Origin: Microcoleus sp. CAN_BIN18
GTDB taxonomy: Bacteria; Cyanobacteriota; Cyanobacteriia; Cyanobacteriales; Microcoleaceae
DNA: 36,578 bases
Reading direction: 5' to 3'
Assembly (NCBI GenBank): GCA_026786085.1
Contig: JAJAYT010000446.1
Coordinates: forward strand, 1-36,578
Shown here piece after piece: positions 17,697 through 27,021 of this stretch. The notes beneath the pieces were generated by a model. That model saw only the letters and a program-made list of their open reading frames with translations. It was not told the DNA's origin and made no database searches. Both the position numbers and the translations under genes were made by a program. Every line of letters starts with the position of its first letter. The first letter of the stretch is position 1.

Positions 17697-19019
17697 CTAA
17701 CGCAGGAATTCGCGCGGATCTGTGACATATCCAGTTAGCGCCGAAGCCGCCGCCGTGTAAGGCGAAGCGAGATAAACTTGCGCTTCTTTGTTCCCCATCC
17801 GACCCGGGAAATTGCGGTTAGTTGTAGACACGCAAATTTCCGGTTCGTTCATCCGCCCAAATGTGTCTTTCGGGCCACCCAAACAAGCGGCGCAAGAAGG
17901 CGCGGCGGGTTCGATGCAGCCTGCTGCTAAGAAGATTTCCGACAGCGTTTGACCGTCGTATTTTGTCACAAACAAATCGTCGTAAACTTTTTGAGTTGCT
18001 GGTACTAAATATGTCGGAACTTTGACTTGATTTCCTTTGAGAATGCGGGCGGCATTCAAAAAGTCGGAGGTTTTGCCGCCGGTGCAGGAACCGATGTAAA
18101 CTCGATCGATCTTGACATCGCGGCAATTCCGTGCTAAGTCGCGGTTGTCGGGGGAGTGCGGTTTGGCGACGACTGGTTCTAATTTGCTGACATCGTAGGT
18201 GCGATCGCTATAAAATGTAGCATCCGCATCGGTGTAAAATGCTTCAAAGGGCACATTAGTACGAGGATTAACGTAATCAAAGGTAGTTTTGTCGGCAGCC
18301 ACCGTGCCGTTTTTGCCGCCAGCTTCAATCACCATATTGCACAGCGTCATCCGTTCTTCCATCGTCAAACGATCGACTGTATCACCCGCAAATTCCATTG
18401 TCCGGTAGTTAGCCCCGGCAACGCTGATATCGCCAATAATCTGCAAAATCAGGTCTTTTGCTAACAAATAATCCGGCAGTTCCCCGTTGAGCACAAAGCG
18501 CATAGTTGCGGGAACTTTAATCAGCAATTTGCCGGTTCCCAAAATAAACGCCGCGTCTGTATTGCCGATACCGGTCGCAAATTGTCCGAAAGCGCCGGCA
18601 TTGCAGGTATGGGAATCTGTGCCGAACAGCACTTCGCCCGGCCTGGTGTGGCCTTCTTGTGCTAGGGCGATGTGGCAAACTCCTTTATAGTCGGGATTTG
18701 CTTTGAAGTCCGATCGATCTGTGATGTCGTAAAAGTATTTTATCCCTTGTTCCTTGGCAAAATCGCGGAGAATATCGACGTTGCGGTTAGCGCGTTCATC
18801 GTTGGTGAAAATATAGTGGTCGGGAATTAGGACGATTTTGTCAGGATTCCAGACTTTAGCATTCTCGCCGAATTCCCGCTTGAAAACGCCGATCGTGCCC
18901 GGCCCGCAGACATCGTGGGTCATCAACACATCTGTTTCTACCCATATATTTTCTCCGGGCTCAACTTTAGTGCGGCCTGATGCTTTGGCCAGGATTTTTT
19001 CGGTCAGGGTCATTCCCAT
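17697..19019 (-). CDS. LeuC/HacA-type aconitase-family dehydratase large subunit
   Basis: 440 aa: TDVLMTHDVCGPGTIGVFKREFG...FGTDSHTCNAGAFGQFATGIGNTDAAF...YIGSCTGGKTSDFLNAARIL...APSCAACLGGPKDTF (4Fe-4S cysteines). Confidence 0.9.
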   Translation of the reverse strand: MGMTLTEKILAKASGRTKVEPGENIWVETDVLMTHDVCGPGTIGVFKREFGENAKVWNPDKIVLIPDHYIFTNDERANRNVDILRDFAKEQGIKYFYDITDRSDFKANPDYKGVCHIALAQEGHTRPGEVLFGTDSHTCNAGAFGQFATGIGNTDAAFILGTGKLLIKVPATMRFVLNGELPDYLLAKDLILQIIGDISVAGANYRTMEFAGDTVDRLTMEERMTLCNMVIEAGGKNGTVAADKTTFDYVNPRTNVPFEAFYTDADATFYSDRTYDVSKLEPVVAKPHSPDNRDLARNCRDVKIDRVYIGSCTGGKTSDFLNAARILKGNQVKVPTYLVPATQKVYDDLFVTKYDGQTLSEIFLAAGCIEPAAPSCAACLGGPKDTFGRMNEPEICVSTTNRNFPGRMGNKEAQVYLASPYTAAASALTGYVTDPREFLR

Positions 19020-19434
19020 AGTTCGATCGCTCTTTTTGGTGAGATGCTACATAACTGTATTGCCATTGTACGAAACATCGGCTGATACTGACAGCTAATT
19101 TATCAAGCAAACATTTTCTCCCATCTCAAATCGAATATTCTCTTTTCTCAAATCGATAGACTGTCACTTTCTGTTTAGCCGATCGCAAATCTCTACAATA
19201 GCGTCTACTTGCCTTAACACAAAAATAAAAATTTTGCAAGTCACTCGATTATGTGACTGGTAACTAACAGCTAGTGAGTGTTATTAGTTAGTGATTACTT
19301 AAAAAAAGCAACTTAAATCAGGGACTGTCAAAAAATCTCAGAGTGCATTTCTACAGTTGTAGACCTCAACCAGAGTGAAATCAGCGAGATAGCCGCACCG
19401 TTACGGTATCTAGTTTCGCCATTTTCACGCCAAT

Positions 19435-20028
19435 ATGCCACTAGAGATACTTTCCATGAATACACAGACACAAATCAATCAAATCTTGGATCTAGTAGGG
19501 GCGATAGTTGTGGAGATTGCAGGCGAAGTGCAATTCATGACTCAACGGGCCGAAGAACTTTTGAGCCAGTATTTTTTACACCGCATTCCAGACTCATTGC
19601 CAGAATCCTTACAACATTGGTTCAAAAATCAGATTTCGCGACTCACGTTCAACGGCGATATTCCATATCGCTGTTTGCCTTTGCACATTCAACAAGCAGG
19701 AAAACAGTTGATAGTCCGTCTGATTCCCGATCGCATCAAAGAGCAATATCTCTTGCTGTTGGAGGAAGAAGAACTGCAATCCTTCTCTATTTCCGCTCTG
19801 GAATTGCTAGGACTCACCAAACGCGAGGCGGAAGTTTTATTCTGGATTGCCAAAGATAAAAGCAATGCAGGAATCGCTAAAGCGATCGGTTGCAGTGAAG
19901 GAACAGTGCGAAAACATCTGGAGCATCTTTACGAGAAACTGGGTGTACAAACCCGGACGGCTGCTGTAATGGTTGCTCTGGAAAAATTGGGGCTATTCAA
20001 ATCAGAATTTGTTGCAGTATCTTCATAA
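19435..20028 (+). CDS. LuxR-type HTH transcriptional regulator (start possibly 19456)
   Basis: C-terminal LGLTKREAEVLFWIAKDKSNAGIAKAIGCSEGTVRKHLEHLYEKLGVQTRTAAV; N-terminal sensor-like region. Confidence 0.85.
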   Translation: MPLEILSMNTQTQINQILDLVGAIVVEIAGEVQFMTQRAEELLSQYFLHRIPDSLPESLQHWFKNQISRLTFNGDIPYRCLPLHIQQAGKQLIVRLIPDRIKEQYLLLLEEEELQSFSISALELLGLTKREAEVLFWIAKDKSNAGIAKAIGCSEGTVRKHLEHLYEKLGVQTRTAAVMVALEKLGLFKSEFVAVSS

Positions 20029-20158
20029 TCATATACGCGGATCGTCGTATTGTTATCCAAATAAATTTGGCTCACTATTAGATCAAAAGCTGTTATCCAG
20101 CTTGAGCATATAGCTAGATAATGCTTCCCAGTAACGTTGTTCAACAAGGAAATAAACT

Positions 20159-20569
20159 ATGTCTTTTTCAACAGAAATTGCTGCATCGACTTCCATACTA
20201 AAATTGCCAACAATTCAGGAAAGCCAAGAGGCTAACCTGGAAGAGGTGGGTCAACTGGGTATGTCTCAAGATGGAGTTTCGGCCGCAACACTTTTCGGTA
20301 ATGGCTACCGTTATCGCCATAATTGGGGGAACCTAAACGGACAGCATATTTTGCCTCTCAATTGGGGCTTAATCACACCCAATTCTTACGTTTTCGTTGC
20401 TATTGGCGAAGGTAATCCCCCACTTCCAGCAAATGGAAAGTTTATCGGTGAGGCTCGATATACTCTCCATAACGTTTCCCCACAAAATGGTGTAGTCAAG
20501 ATTTGGGTCAATATCGAGTGGGCAAATCCGATTCGGCTCTATGTTGACTATTTCGTATTCAACCCTTAG
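20159..20569 (+). CDS. Hypothetical protein, 136 aa, possible leader plus beta-rich domain
   Basis: ORF co-directional with the flanking regulator and subtilase; ...GYRYRHNWGNLNGQHILPLNWGLITPNSYVFVAIGEG...WVNIEWANPIRLYVDYFVFNP. Confidence 0.7.
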   Translation: MSFSTEIAASTSILKLPTIQESQEANLEEVGQLGMSQDGVSAATLFGNGYRYRHNWGNLNGQHILPLNWGLITPNSYVFVAIGEGNPPLPANGKFIGEARYTLHNVSPQNGVVKIWVNIEWANPIRLYVDYFVFNP

Positions 20570-20678
20570 AAGCATGGATTAAATACAGGGCTGTTTCCTC
20601 ACAAGTCACAGCCTTGTAAATTCAATAAATCTATTTTCCAACTAAACACATTATTCAACACTGAATCAGAGGTATTTT

Positions 20679-21965
20679 ATGTCTGAACAAGCTAGTTTTT
20701 CCATTCCAGAAAATGTCCAAGCAGATGAAACGACAGGGCGTTACATTATTACTTTCCGCGAAGATGCAGTGACAGAAGGATTAGATATTCTGAACGATCG
20801 AGCTGGCATCATGGGGCTGGCAAATGCTGCCGATTTCCCGGAGTCAGCTCTAGACTTGAGCCAACTCGAAGCGACTGGGGGAGCTGTGTTTCCAACTCTC
20901 GGCGTGGCTGTCGTCTCCTTAGAGGAAGCGGCTGTTAGCAGCATCATGACATCAGCAGCAGAGAATTCCGCTATTTTGGCGATCGAACCGGAGCGCATTT
21001 TCTATGCCATTGACGATGGGTTGTCGGCAGATTACCTGGAGGGCTATCGCGATGCGGTGAATCACCTGTACGAGAAAGGCATTAATCCAGATGCAGCAGA
21101 ATTCGGAGTCCCACAATGTTTTGCTGATGATATCCAGTCTACTTGGGGTCTGAAGGCAACGAAGGCGATCGACTCTAAGTTGAGTGGTAAAGGAATGAAA
21201 GTTGCTGTGCTGGATACGGGCATGGATTTATTGCATCCAGATTTCGCAGGTCGATCGATCGTATCGCAGTCCTTCGTGCCCGGGGAGGATGTACAAGATG
21301 AGAACAGTCATGGCACGCACTGCATTGGCACAGCGTGCGGATTCAAGGATATCAACGGCCGCAGGTACGGGATTGCTTACGAATCGACCATTTATGTCGG
21401 TAAAGTGTTGAGCAATGCCGGTAGTGGCGATGGTAGCTGGATTCTCGCTGGGATGGAATGGGCGATCGCCAACGGGTGTCAAGTCATCTCGATGTCCCTC
21501 GGAAACACCGTTCCCACACCGTCTCCTGCCTACGAAACTATCGGCCTTCGGGCACTCCAAAATGGGTGTCTGATCGTGGCAGCCGCCGGCAACCACCGAA
21601 AAACGGCTCCCCCCGGTACTGTCGGCCAACCAGCCAATAGCCCGTCGATTATGGCTGTTGCAGCCCTCGATAACTGCCTCGCAGTGGCTGACTTCTCGGC
21701 TAAATCTGGCGGATATCCAGGCGCTAAAGTTAATATCGCTGCTCCCGGAGTGAAAGTATACTCATCAGTGCCTATGAATAAAGGGCGTTATGCTGCCTTC
21801 AATGGCACTAGCATGGCTACACCTCACATAGCTGGGCTCGCTGCCCTGTATGCCCAATCGACTGGTAAACGAGGTTCTCAACTTTGGCAATTGCTAACTT
21901 CCCATGCTATGGCACTACCATTACCAAATAATCGAGTTGGAAGTGGGTTGCTGCAAGCTCCGTAA
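20679..21965 (+). CDS. Subtilisin-like serine protease (S8) with N-terminal propeptide-like region
   Basis: 428 aa: catalytic D VAVLDTGMDLLHPDF, H NSHGTHCIGTACG, S FNGTSMATPHIAGLAALY; N-term TGRYIITFREDAVTEGLDIL...GVAVVSLEEAA. Confidence 0.95.
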   Translation: MSEQASFSIPENVQADETTGRYIITFREDAVTEGLDILNDRAGIMGLANAADFPESALDLSQLEATGGAVFPTLGVAVVSLEEAAVSSIMTSAAENSAILAIEPERIFYAIDDGLSADYLEGYRDAVNHLYEKGINPDAAEFGVPQCFADDIQSTWGLKATKAIDSKLSGKGMKVAVLDTGMDLLHPDFAGRSIVSQSFVPGEDVQDENSHGTHCIGTACGFKDINGRRYGIAYESTIYVGKVLSNAGSGDGSWILAGMEWAIANGCQVISMSLGNTVPTPSPAYETIGLRALQNGCLIVAAAGNHRKTAPPGTVGQPANSPSIMAVAALDNCLAVADFSAKSGGYPGAKVNIAAPGVKVYSSVPMNKGRYAAFNGTSMATPHIAGLAALYAQSTGKRGSQLWQLLTSHAMALPLPNNRVGSGLLQAP

Positions 21966-22120
21966 TCACCGCTGGCGATCGCTCGCAACGGTAGCAGTTA
22001 CTGTCGGTAGAAGGTGGTGAAAGTGCGATCGCAAACCTCCTTCTACAAACACAATTCAATCTCATTGAACGATACAGTAGGGACAATAGCTCAATGGATT
22101 TAGCCCAAAGGAGGCTGAAT

Positions 22121-22348
22121 ATGTCTGATGAACAAGTAGAGCGCATCATAGTGACTGTTGACGACCAAAACTTATCGGTAATTCAATCTGTTGTCACTGC
22201 CTTAGAGTCGGCGGGAATGAAAGTCGATGGGGTGCTAGCTGTGACTGGCATCATTACTGGAGAAGTTGCTCGGTCGAAACTAGAAGGACTAAAAAGTGTA
22301 ACGGGCGTTGCTAGTGTCGAGAGCGATCGAGAAATGCAGGCAATTTAA
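22121..22348 (+). CDS. Small I9/propeptide-like protease inhibitor candidate (ORF could start at 22094)
   Basis: MSDEQVERIIVTVDDQNLSVIQSVVTALESAGMKVDGVLAVTGIITGEVARSKLEGLKSVTGVASVESDREMQAI; betaalphabeta pattern with V.GV.SVE.D ending like subtilisin propeptides. Confidence 0.65.
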   Translation: MSDEQVERIIVTVDDQNLSVIQSVVTALESAGMKVDGVLAVTGIITGEVARSKLEGLKSVTGVASVESDREMQAI

Positions 22349-22353
22349 ACCAA

Positions 22354-23088
22354 TTATTTAGGGGTTGGCAAATCCATTTTTGCCAATCCCAAATACCGCA
22401 AACCTTCGGGAGTTACGTCAAACCGGCAAGGCAAAACCTCTACACCTTCACTCATAGCCTGTCTGAACAATTGTCCGTAAAGGCGATCGGCACTATCTCC
22501 CGGAGCAAAATCCGTACAATCTCCGCGATTAATAAAATACAGCATTACAGCCCTCGAACCCTGCCGCACAACTTCGATCAATTCTCTCAAATGTTTCTGT
22601 CCTCTCTCCGTCACTGTATCGGGAAATAAAGCTAATGTATCTTTGACCCAAGTTGTATTTTTAACTTCTAGAAAAATCGGTTTTCCCTCACCAGTCAGCC
22701 AAAAATCAACTCGACTTTTTTTATCTTTCCCATAAACAACTTCCGGCTTAATCAAACTGTAATCGCCCAACTCTGGAAATAATCGCAATTCCAAAGCTAG
22801 CTTAATTACTCGATTTGGCAGCCCAGTATTAACTCCCACCCAAGTTGGCACAGTGTCGCAAACTTTAATTAATTCCCAAGTGTAAGCCAACTTGCGTTTG
22901 GGATTGTCGCTGGCAGATACTAGGACAGGATTTCCGGGAATCAAAACACCAGTCATCGGGCCAGTATTCGGACAGTGCGCGGTAATGATTTCTCCCGAAT
23001 CTAGTTCGATTTCGGCGAAAAATCGCTTGTACCGCTTGATGAGAGTTCCGGGCAAAAGAGGAGGATATTTGTAAATTAAGTCAGTCAT
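22354..23088 (-). CDS. sfsA: Sugar fermentation stimulation protein A homolog
   Basis: 244 aa: LIKRYKRFFAEIELDSGEIITAHCPNTGPMTGVLIPG...SRVDFWLTGEGKPIFLEVKNTTWV. Confidence 0.95.
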   Translation of the reverse strand: MTDLIYKYPPLLPGTLIKRYKRFFAEIELDSGEIITAHCPNTGPMTGVLIPGNPVLVSASDNPKRKLAYTWELIKVCDTVPTWVGVNTGLPNRVIKLALELRLFPELGDYSLIKPEVVYGKDKKSRVDFWLTGEGKPIFLEVKNTTWVKDTLALFPDTVTERGQKHLRELIEVVRQGSRAVMLYFINRGDCTDFAPGDSADRLYGQLFRQAMSEGVEVLPCRFDVTPEGLRYLGLAKMDLPTPK

Positions 23089-23141
23089 TCGATTTTAGTC
23101 ATTAGTCAGTGGTCATTAGTCATTAGACAAGATTACAAAAG

Positions 23142-23229
23142 TCATTTTTATCTAATTGTGGGACGGGCATCTTGCCCGTCCCACAAAAAACATTTTTATC
23201 TAATTGTGGGACGGGCATCTTGCCCGTCC
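23142..23229. repeat. Direct duplication of a palindromic GGGACGGGCATCTTGCCCGTCC unit (period 48 bp)
   Basis: CATTTTTATCTAATTGTGGGACGGGCATCTTGCCCGTCC at 23143 and again at 23191. Confidence 0.9.
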
Positions 23230-23258
23230 TAACTATGATTGATTTAATCATTCAAAAA

Positions 23259-23927
23259 CTAACTTTGCTGAGGTTTCATCAACTGTTTCATCTGCGCTTT
23301 AAAAGCTTCCACCAATTCTGGACTGGCTTGAGTTTTTTGCCAAGAGTCGCGGGCATTTAGCCGATCGCACCAAGCCTGCAATTTGGGATACTCGTCCAAA
23401 GAAACGCCTAACTCTGGCAGCCACGGCACGGAAACTCCCGCCACAACATCGGCCAAGGTAATTCGATCGCCCTTGCCAAAAAAACTGTTATCCCCCAATA
23501 AACCCTCAAAAAACCGCAGTACAGTAGCTACTTGTTGCTGTGCTTTCTCCAACTTTTCCGGGTCTGCTTCGCCCCCGAAAGTCTGGCGTACCAAAGGACT
23601 CATCGCCGGTGTCAACTCGTTTACTGTCACCATTTGTATCATGCGGGCGATCGTCCTTTCCTGAGCATTTTCCGGCATCAATGCGATCGCGGGATATTTC
23701 GCTTCCAGATAATCAAGAATTGCTAAAGTTTCTATGACATGAAAATCGCCATCTGCTAAAACCGGAACGTGGTGAAAAGGACTAATTGCCAAAAAATTCG
23801 GTTGAAATTGATCGCCATTTAATTTGAGCGCCACTAATTCAAACTCTATTTCTTTTTCGAGCAAAGCAATCCAGACGCGGCGACTGTTAGTGGATAGCGG
23901 ATTGTGATAAAGTTTCAGCACAGTCAT
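23259..23927 (-). CDS. Glutathione S-transferase
   Basis: 222 aa: LKLYHNPLSTNSRRVWIALLEKEIEFELVALKL...HHVPVLADGDFHVIETLAILDYLEAKYP...ITLADVVAGV. Confidence 0.92.
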   Translation of the reverse strand: MTVLKLYHNPLSTNSRRVWIALLEKEIEFELVALKLNGDQFQPNFLAISPFHHVPVLADGDFHVIETLAILDYLEAKYPAIALMPENAQERTIARMIQMVTVNELTPAMSPLVRQTFGGEADPEKLEKAQQQVATVLRFFEGLLGDNSFFGKGDRITLADVVAGVSVPWLPELGVSLDEYPKLQAWCDRLNARDSWQKTQASPELVEAFKAQMKQLMKPQQS

Positions 23928-24092
23928 TCAATTTTATATTTTAGATTAAAGTATCATAGCATAAGCTGTTCTGCATTTAAATTGCATATTAAAAAAATCA
24001 AATAATGAGTGGGGTGGGATCTTGTAGCCCGCCCTAAATATACAATTTAAATCTGCGACAGCATAAAAGGTTTGATCGTTCGGACTTTAGTC

Positions 24093-25259
24093 CTACATTC
24101 TTTGTTTCATATCCTTCGCTGCTAAAGCATAACCACCATCAGCGCCATCTATAAAATGCACTTGCTGCCCATTGCGTTCAAACACTAAACAAGTCATCAA
24201 CGCCCTGTTAGTAACGTGCAAACCATAAACCAGCTTACCTTCACGATAGTTTTGTTCCAAATACTCCGTCAATTTCGATCGCTGCCACCCATTGCCCGAA
24301 ATTACCATCCTCAACATATCATCAAATTTGCGATAATCCGTAGCTGCGATCGCAATATCTTTATAAACTCCCCAATCTAACTCTTCTGTCTTAACTTTCA
24401 AATTCATTAACAGCGAACCCAGCGCCGTTTCTAACTGTATTTTGGATAAATACATCTGGCGGTCTAACCAACTACAATTACTGGCTCTAACCAGAGTTTC
24501 TTTAATCAGTTTAGCACTATTTAATGTCAATTTAAGATTTTCACGGTCAATCGGATTTAAAGAATCTTCTTTACCGTAAATATATTCAATTTTTTCTAAA
24601 ATATTTCTATAAAATTGATGGTTCTGCTGACCAAAATCTTCTCGCACCATTACCAGTAGCGTGACTATTTCCCCGTACTTGCTGGGGATATCCTGCCATC
24701 GGCACTCCAGTCCCGAAAAATCGGCTGTTGGAGAAATTCCATTATTTTTTAAACTATAAATATTACCAGCAACCGGATCTTTGATCAGTTCAGTAGCACG
24801 GGTTAAGCCGCCGCCGATAAAAATAGCTTGACTGTAATTTTCCGAAACTTTAAACTTAGCTATTTTAACCGGATAATTAGCTGCTGTCACCACTTTAACC
24901 GGCACAGCCCCAACTCGCAAATCCAGATCAAATTCAGTCTTAGCCATTTGTTGAGCGGCCAGCAAAGCAATCTTAGCAGCGGGTAAAAGTTGTGGGCCCA
25001 TTAACATAGAAGCGCCATCGCCACCAAACACAAACGGAATATCAGTTTCGCCCGCTACATTCAAAACAGCAACGATCGAACAAGCTCCCAATAAATTAAC
25101 TTCTTTATATTTTCCAGCTTCAATCGCTTTTGTAGAACCGCGAATATCTGTGACAAGAATGTACCAGTCATCCGGCACATCTACAAAGTTTTTGGGTTCA
25201 GTAATATCGCGAAAATTATCAAGTAAAGGTAATTGGGAATAGAAATTTTCCGAATTCAT
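24093..25259 (-). CDS. DUF3095 family, nucleotide-cyclase-like
   Basis: 388 aa: LVTDIRGSTKAIEAGKYKEVNLLGACSIVAVLN...FVFGGDGASMLMGP. Confidence 0.8.
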   Translation of the reverse strand: MNSENFYSQLPLLDNFRDITEPKNFVDVPDDWYILVTDIRGSTKAIEAGKYKEVNLLGACSIVAVLNVAGETDIPFVFGGDGASMLMGPQLLPAAKIALLAAQQMAKTEFDLDLRVGAVPVKVVTAANYPVKIAKFKVSENYSQAIFIGGGLTRATELIKDPVAGNIYSLKNNGISPTADFSGLECRWQDIPSKYGEIVTLLVMVREDFGQQNHQFYRNILEKIEYIYGKEDSLNPIDRENLKLTLNSAKLIKETLVRASNCSWLDRQMYLSKIQLETALGSLLMNLKVKTEELDWGVYKDIAIAATDYRKFDDMLRMVISGNGWQRSKLTEYLEQNYREGKLVYGLHVTNRALMTCLVFERNGQQVHFIDGADGGYALAAKDMKQRM

Positions 25260-25326
25260 GTTATGATTTTCCAGATTTACTATTAAACTTAGTGAAGCCT
25301 TTTAGCACTAGCGTTTGTAACCATTT

Positions 25327-26940
25327 GTGTCTGAACCCCAGAAGCCCTCTCGTTCCCTAGCAGGGATTGCCGGCATTGTCGCAGTCGCCACTCTGATTAG
25401 CAAAGTCTTCGGATTGGTGCGCCAAATTGCGATCGCCGCAGCCTTTGGAGTCGGTGTCGCCGTCGATGCCTACAACTACGCCTACGTCATCCCCGGTTTC
25501 TTATTTATTTTGCTCGGAGGCATTAACGGGCCTTTTCACAGCGCGATCGTCAGCGTTTTATCTCGCCGCGACAAAAAAGAAGCTGCACCCTTAGTCGAGA
25601 CTATCACCACCTTAGTCGGTGGCATATTGCTGTTGGTGACGATCGCTTTAATTATTTTTGCAGATCAGGCGATCGATTTGGTAGCACCGGGATTAAATAG
25701 AACAGCAGAAGGTTTAGAAATCAAAGCAATTGCCGTCCAACAATTTCGGATTATGGCGCCGATGGCCTTACTTTCAGGCTTGATCGGCATTGGTTTCGGC
25801 ACACTCAACGCCGCCGATATGTATTGGCTTCCTTCCATCAGCCCTTTATTTTCCAGCGTTGCACTTGTCGGCGGTTTGGGAATTCTCGCCCTGCAACTCG
25901 GAGACAAAATAACTCAGCCAGAATACGCACTAATCGGCGGTTTAGTGTTAGCTTGGGGAACTTTAGCGGGAGCAGCTTTGCAGTGGTTGGTGCAACTAAT
26001 AGCGCAGTGGCGCGCCGGCTTGGGAAAATTGCGTTTGCGGTTCAATTTTAAACGCCCTGGAGTGCAAGAAGTAGTTAAGGTGATGCTTCCTGCTACCTTA
26101 TCATCGGGAATGCTGCAAATTAATGTCTATACCGACCTATTTTTCGCATCCTACATCCCTCAAGCTGCATCTGCTATGGGCTACAGCGGCTTGTTGGTAA
26201 TGACTCCTTTAGGCATTGTTTCTAATGTGATTTTAGTACCATTTTTGCCAATTTTTTCTCGCCTTGCCGAACCCAAAGACTGGCCAGAATTAAAAGATAA
26301 AATTCGTCAAGCTTTAATTTTGACTGGGATTACGATGCTACCGCTAAGTGCTTTAATGGTAACACTTGCCGGGCCGATCGTCCGCGTTGTTTACGAACGC
26401 TATGCGTTTAATCAGTCAGCATCGCAGTTTGTCACGCCCTTATTGATGGCTTACAGTATTGGAATGTTTGTGTATTTGGGCCGCGACGTTTTGGTACGGG
26501 TTTTTTACGCTTTGGGAGATGGAGAAACGCCTTTTCGGATCAGTATTATCAATATCTTTTTGAATGGTTTGTTTGATTATTTATTAGTTGGAGCTTTCGG
26601 CGCACCCGGATTAGTTTTGTCTACGGTGGGAGTGAATGTTATTTCGATGATTATGTTTTTGTACTTATTAGATAAAAAGCTGGGTGGCTTGCCTTGGGGG
26701 GAATGGAGTTTGCCATTTTTGGGGTTAGCTTGTGGAAGTTCTCTCACTGCTTTCGTGTCCTTGGCTACTCTGCGAGGGTGTCAAAGATTTTTGGGTACTG
26801 AAGGTTTGGTAATTCAATTAGTGCAGTTGGGTGTGGCAAGTTTCGCGGGGTTGGCAGTTTTTGCCATTTTTGTGAATCAGATGAAGTTGCCGGAAGTTGA
26901 GATGTTTGTCGATCGCATTCGAGGACGTTTTGGCAAATAA
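25327..26940 (+). CDS. murJ: Lipid II flippase MurJ (MviN); GTG start
   Basis: 537 aa multi-TM: ATLISKVFGLVRQIAIAAAFGVGVAVDAYNYAYVIPGFLF...VYERYAFNQSA...DVLVRVFYALGDGETPFRISI. Confidence 0.95.
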   Translation: MSEPQKPSRSLAGIAGIVAVATLISKVFGLVRQIAIAAAFGVGVAVDAYNYAYVIPGFLFILLGGINGPFHSAIVSVLSRRDKKEAAPLVETITTLVGGILLLVTIALIIFADQAIDLVAPGLNRTAEGLEIKAIAVQQFRIMAPMALLSGLIGIGFGTLNAADMYWLPSISPLFSSVALVGGLGILALQLGDKITQPEYALIGGLVLAWGTLAGAALQWLVQLIAQWRAGLGKLRLRFNFKRPGVQEVVKVMLPATLSSGMLQINVYTDLFFASYIPQAASAMGYSGLLVMTPLGIVSNVILVPFLPIFSRLAEPKDWPELKDKIRQALILTGITMLPLSALMVTLAGPIVRVVYERYAFNQSASQFVTPLLMAYSIGMFVYLGRDVLVRVFYALGDGETPFRISIINIFLNGLFDYLLVGAFGAPGLVLSTVGVNVISMIMFLYLLDKKLGGLPWGEWSLPFLGLACGSSLTAFVSLATLRGCQRFLGTEGLVIQLVQLGVASFAGLAVFAIFVNQMKLPEVEMFVDRIRGRFGK

Positions 26941-27021
26941 ATGGGAAGAGTTAAAAAAAGACTTTTAGTTAAGAAGTCTCGATAGACAGACAAGACTTCA
27001 CGATTTGCCGGGTTTACAAAG

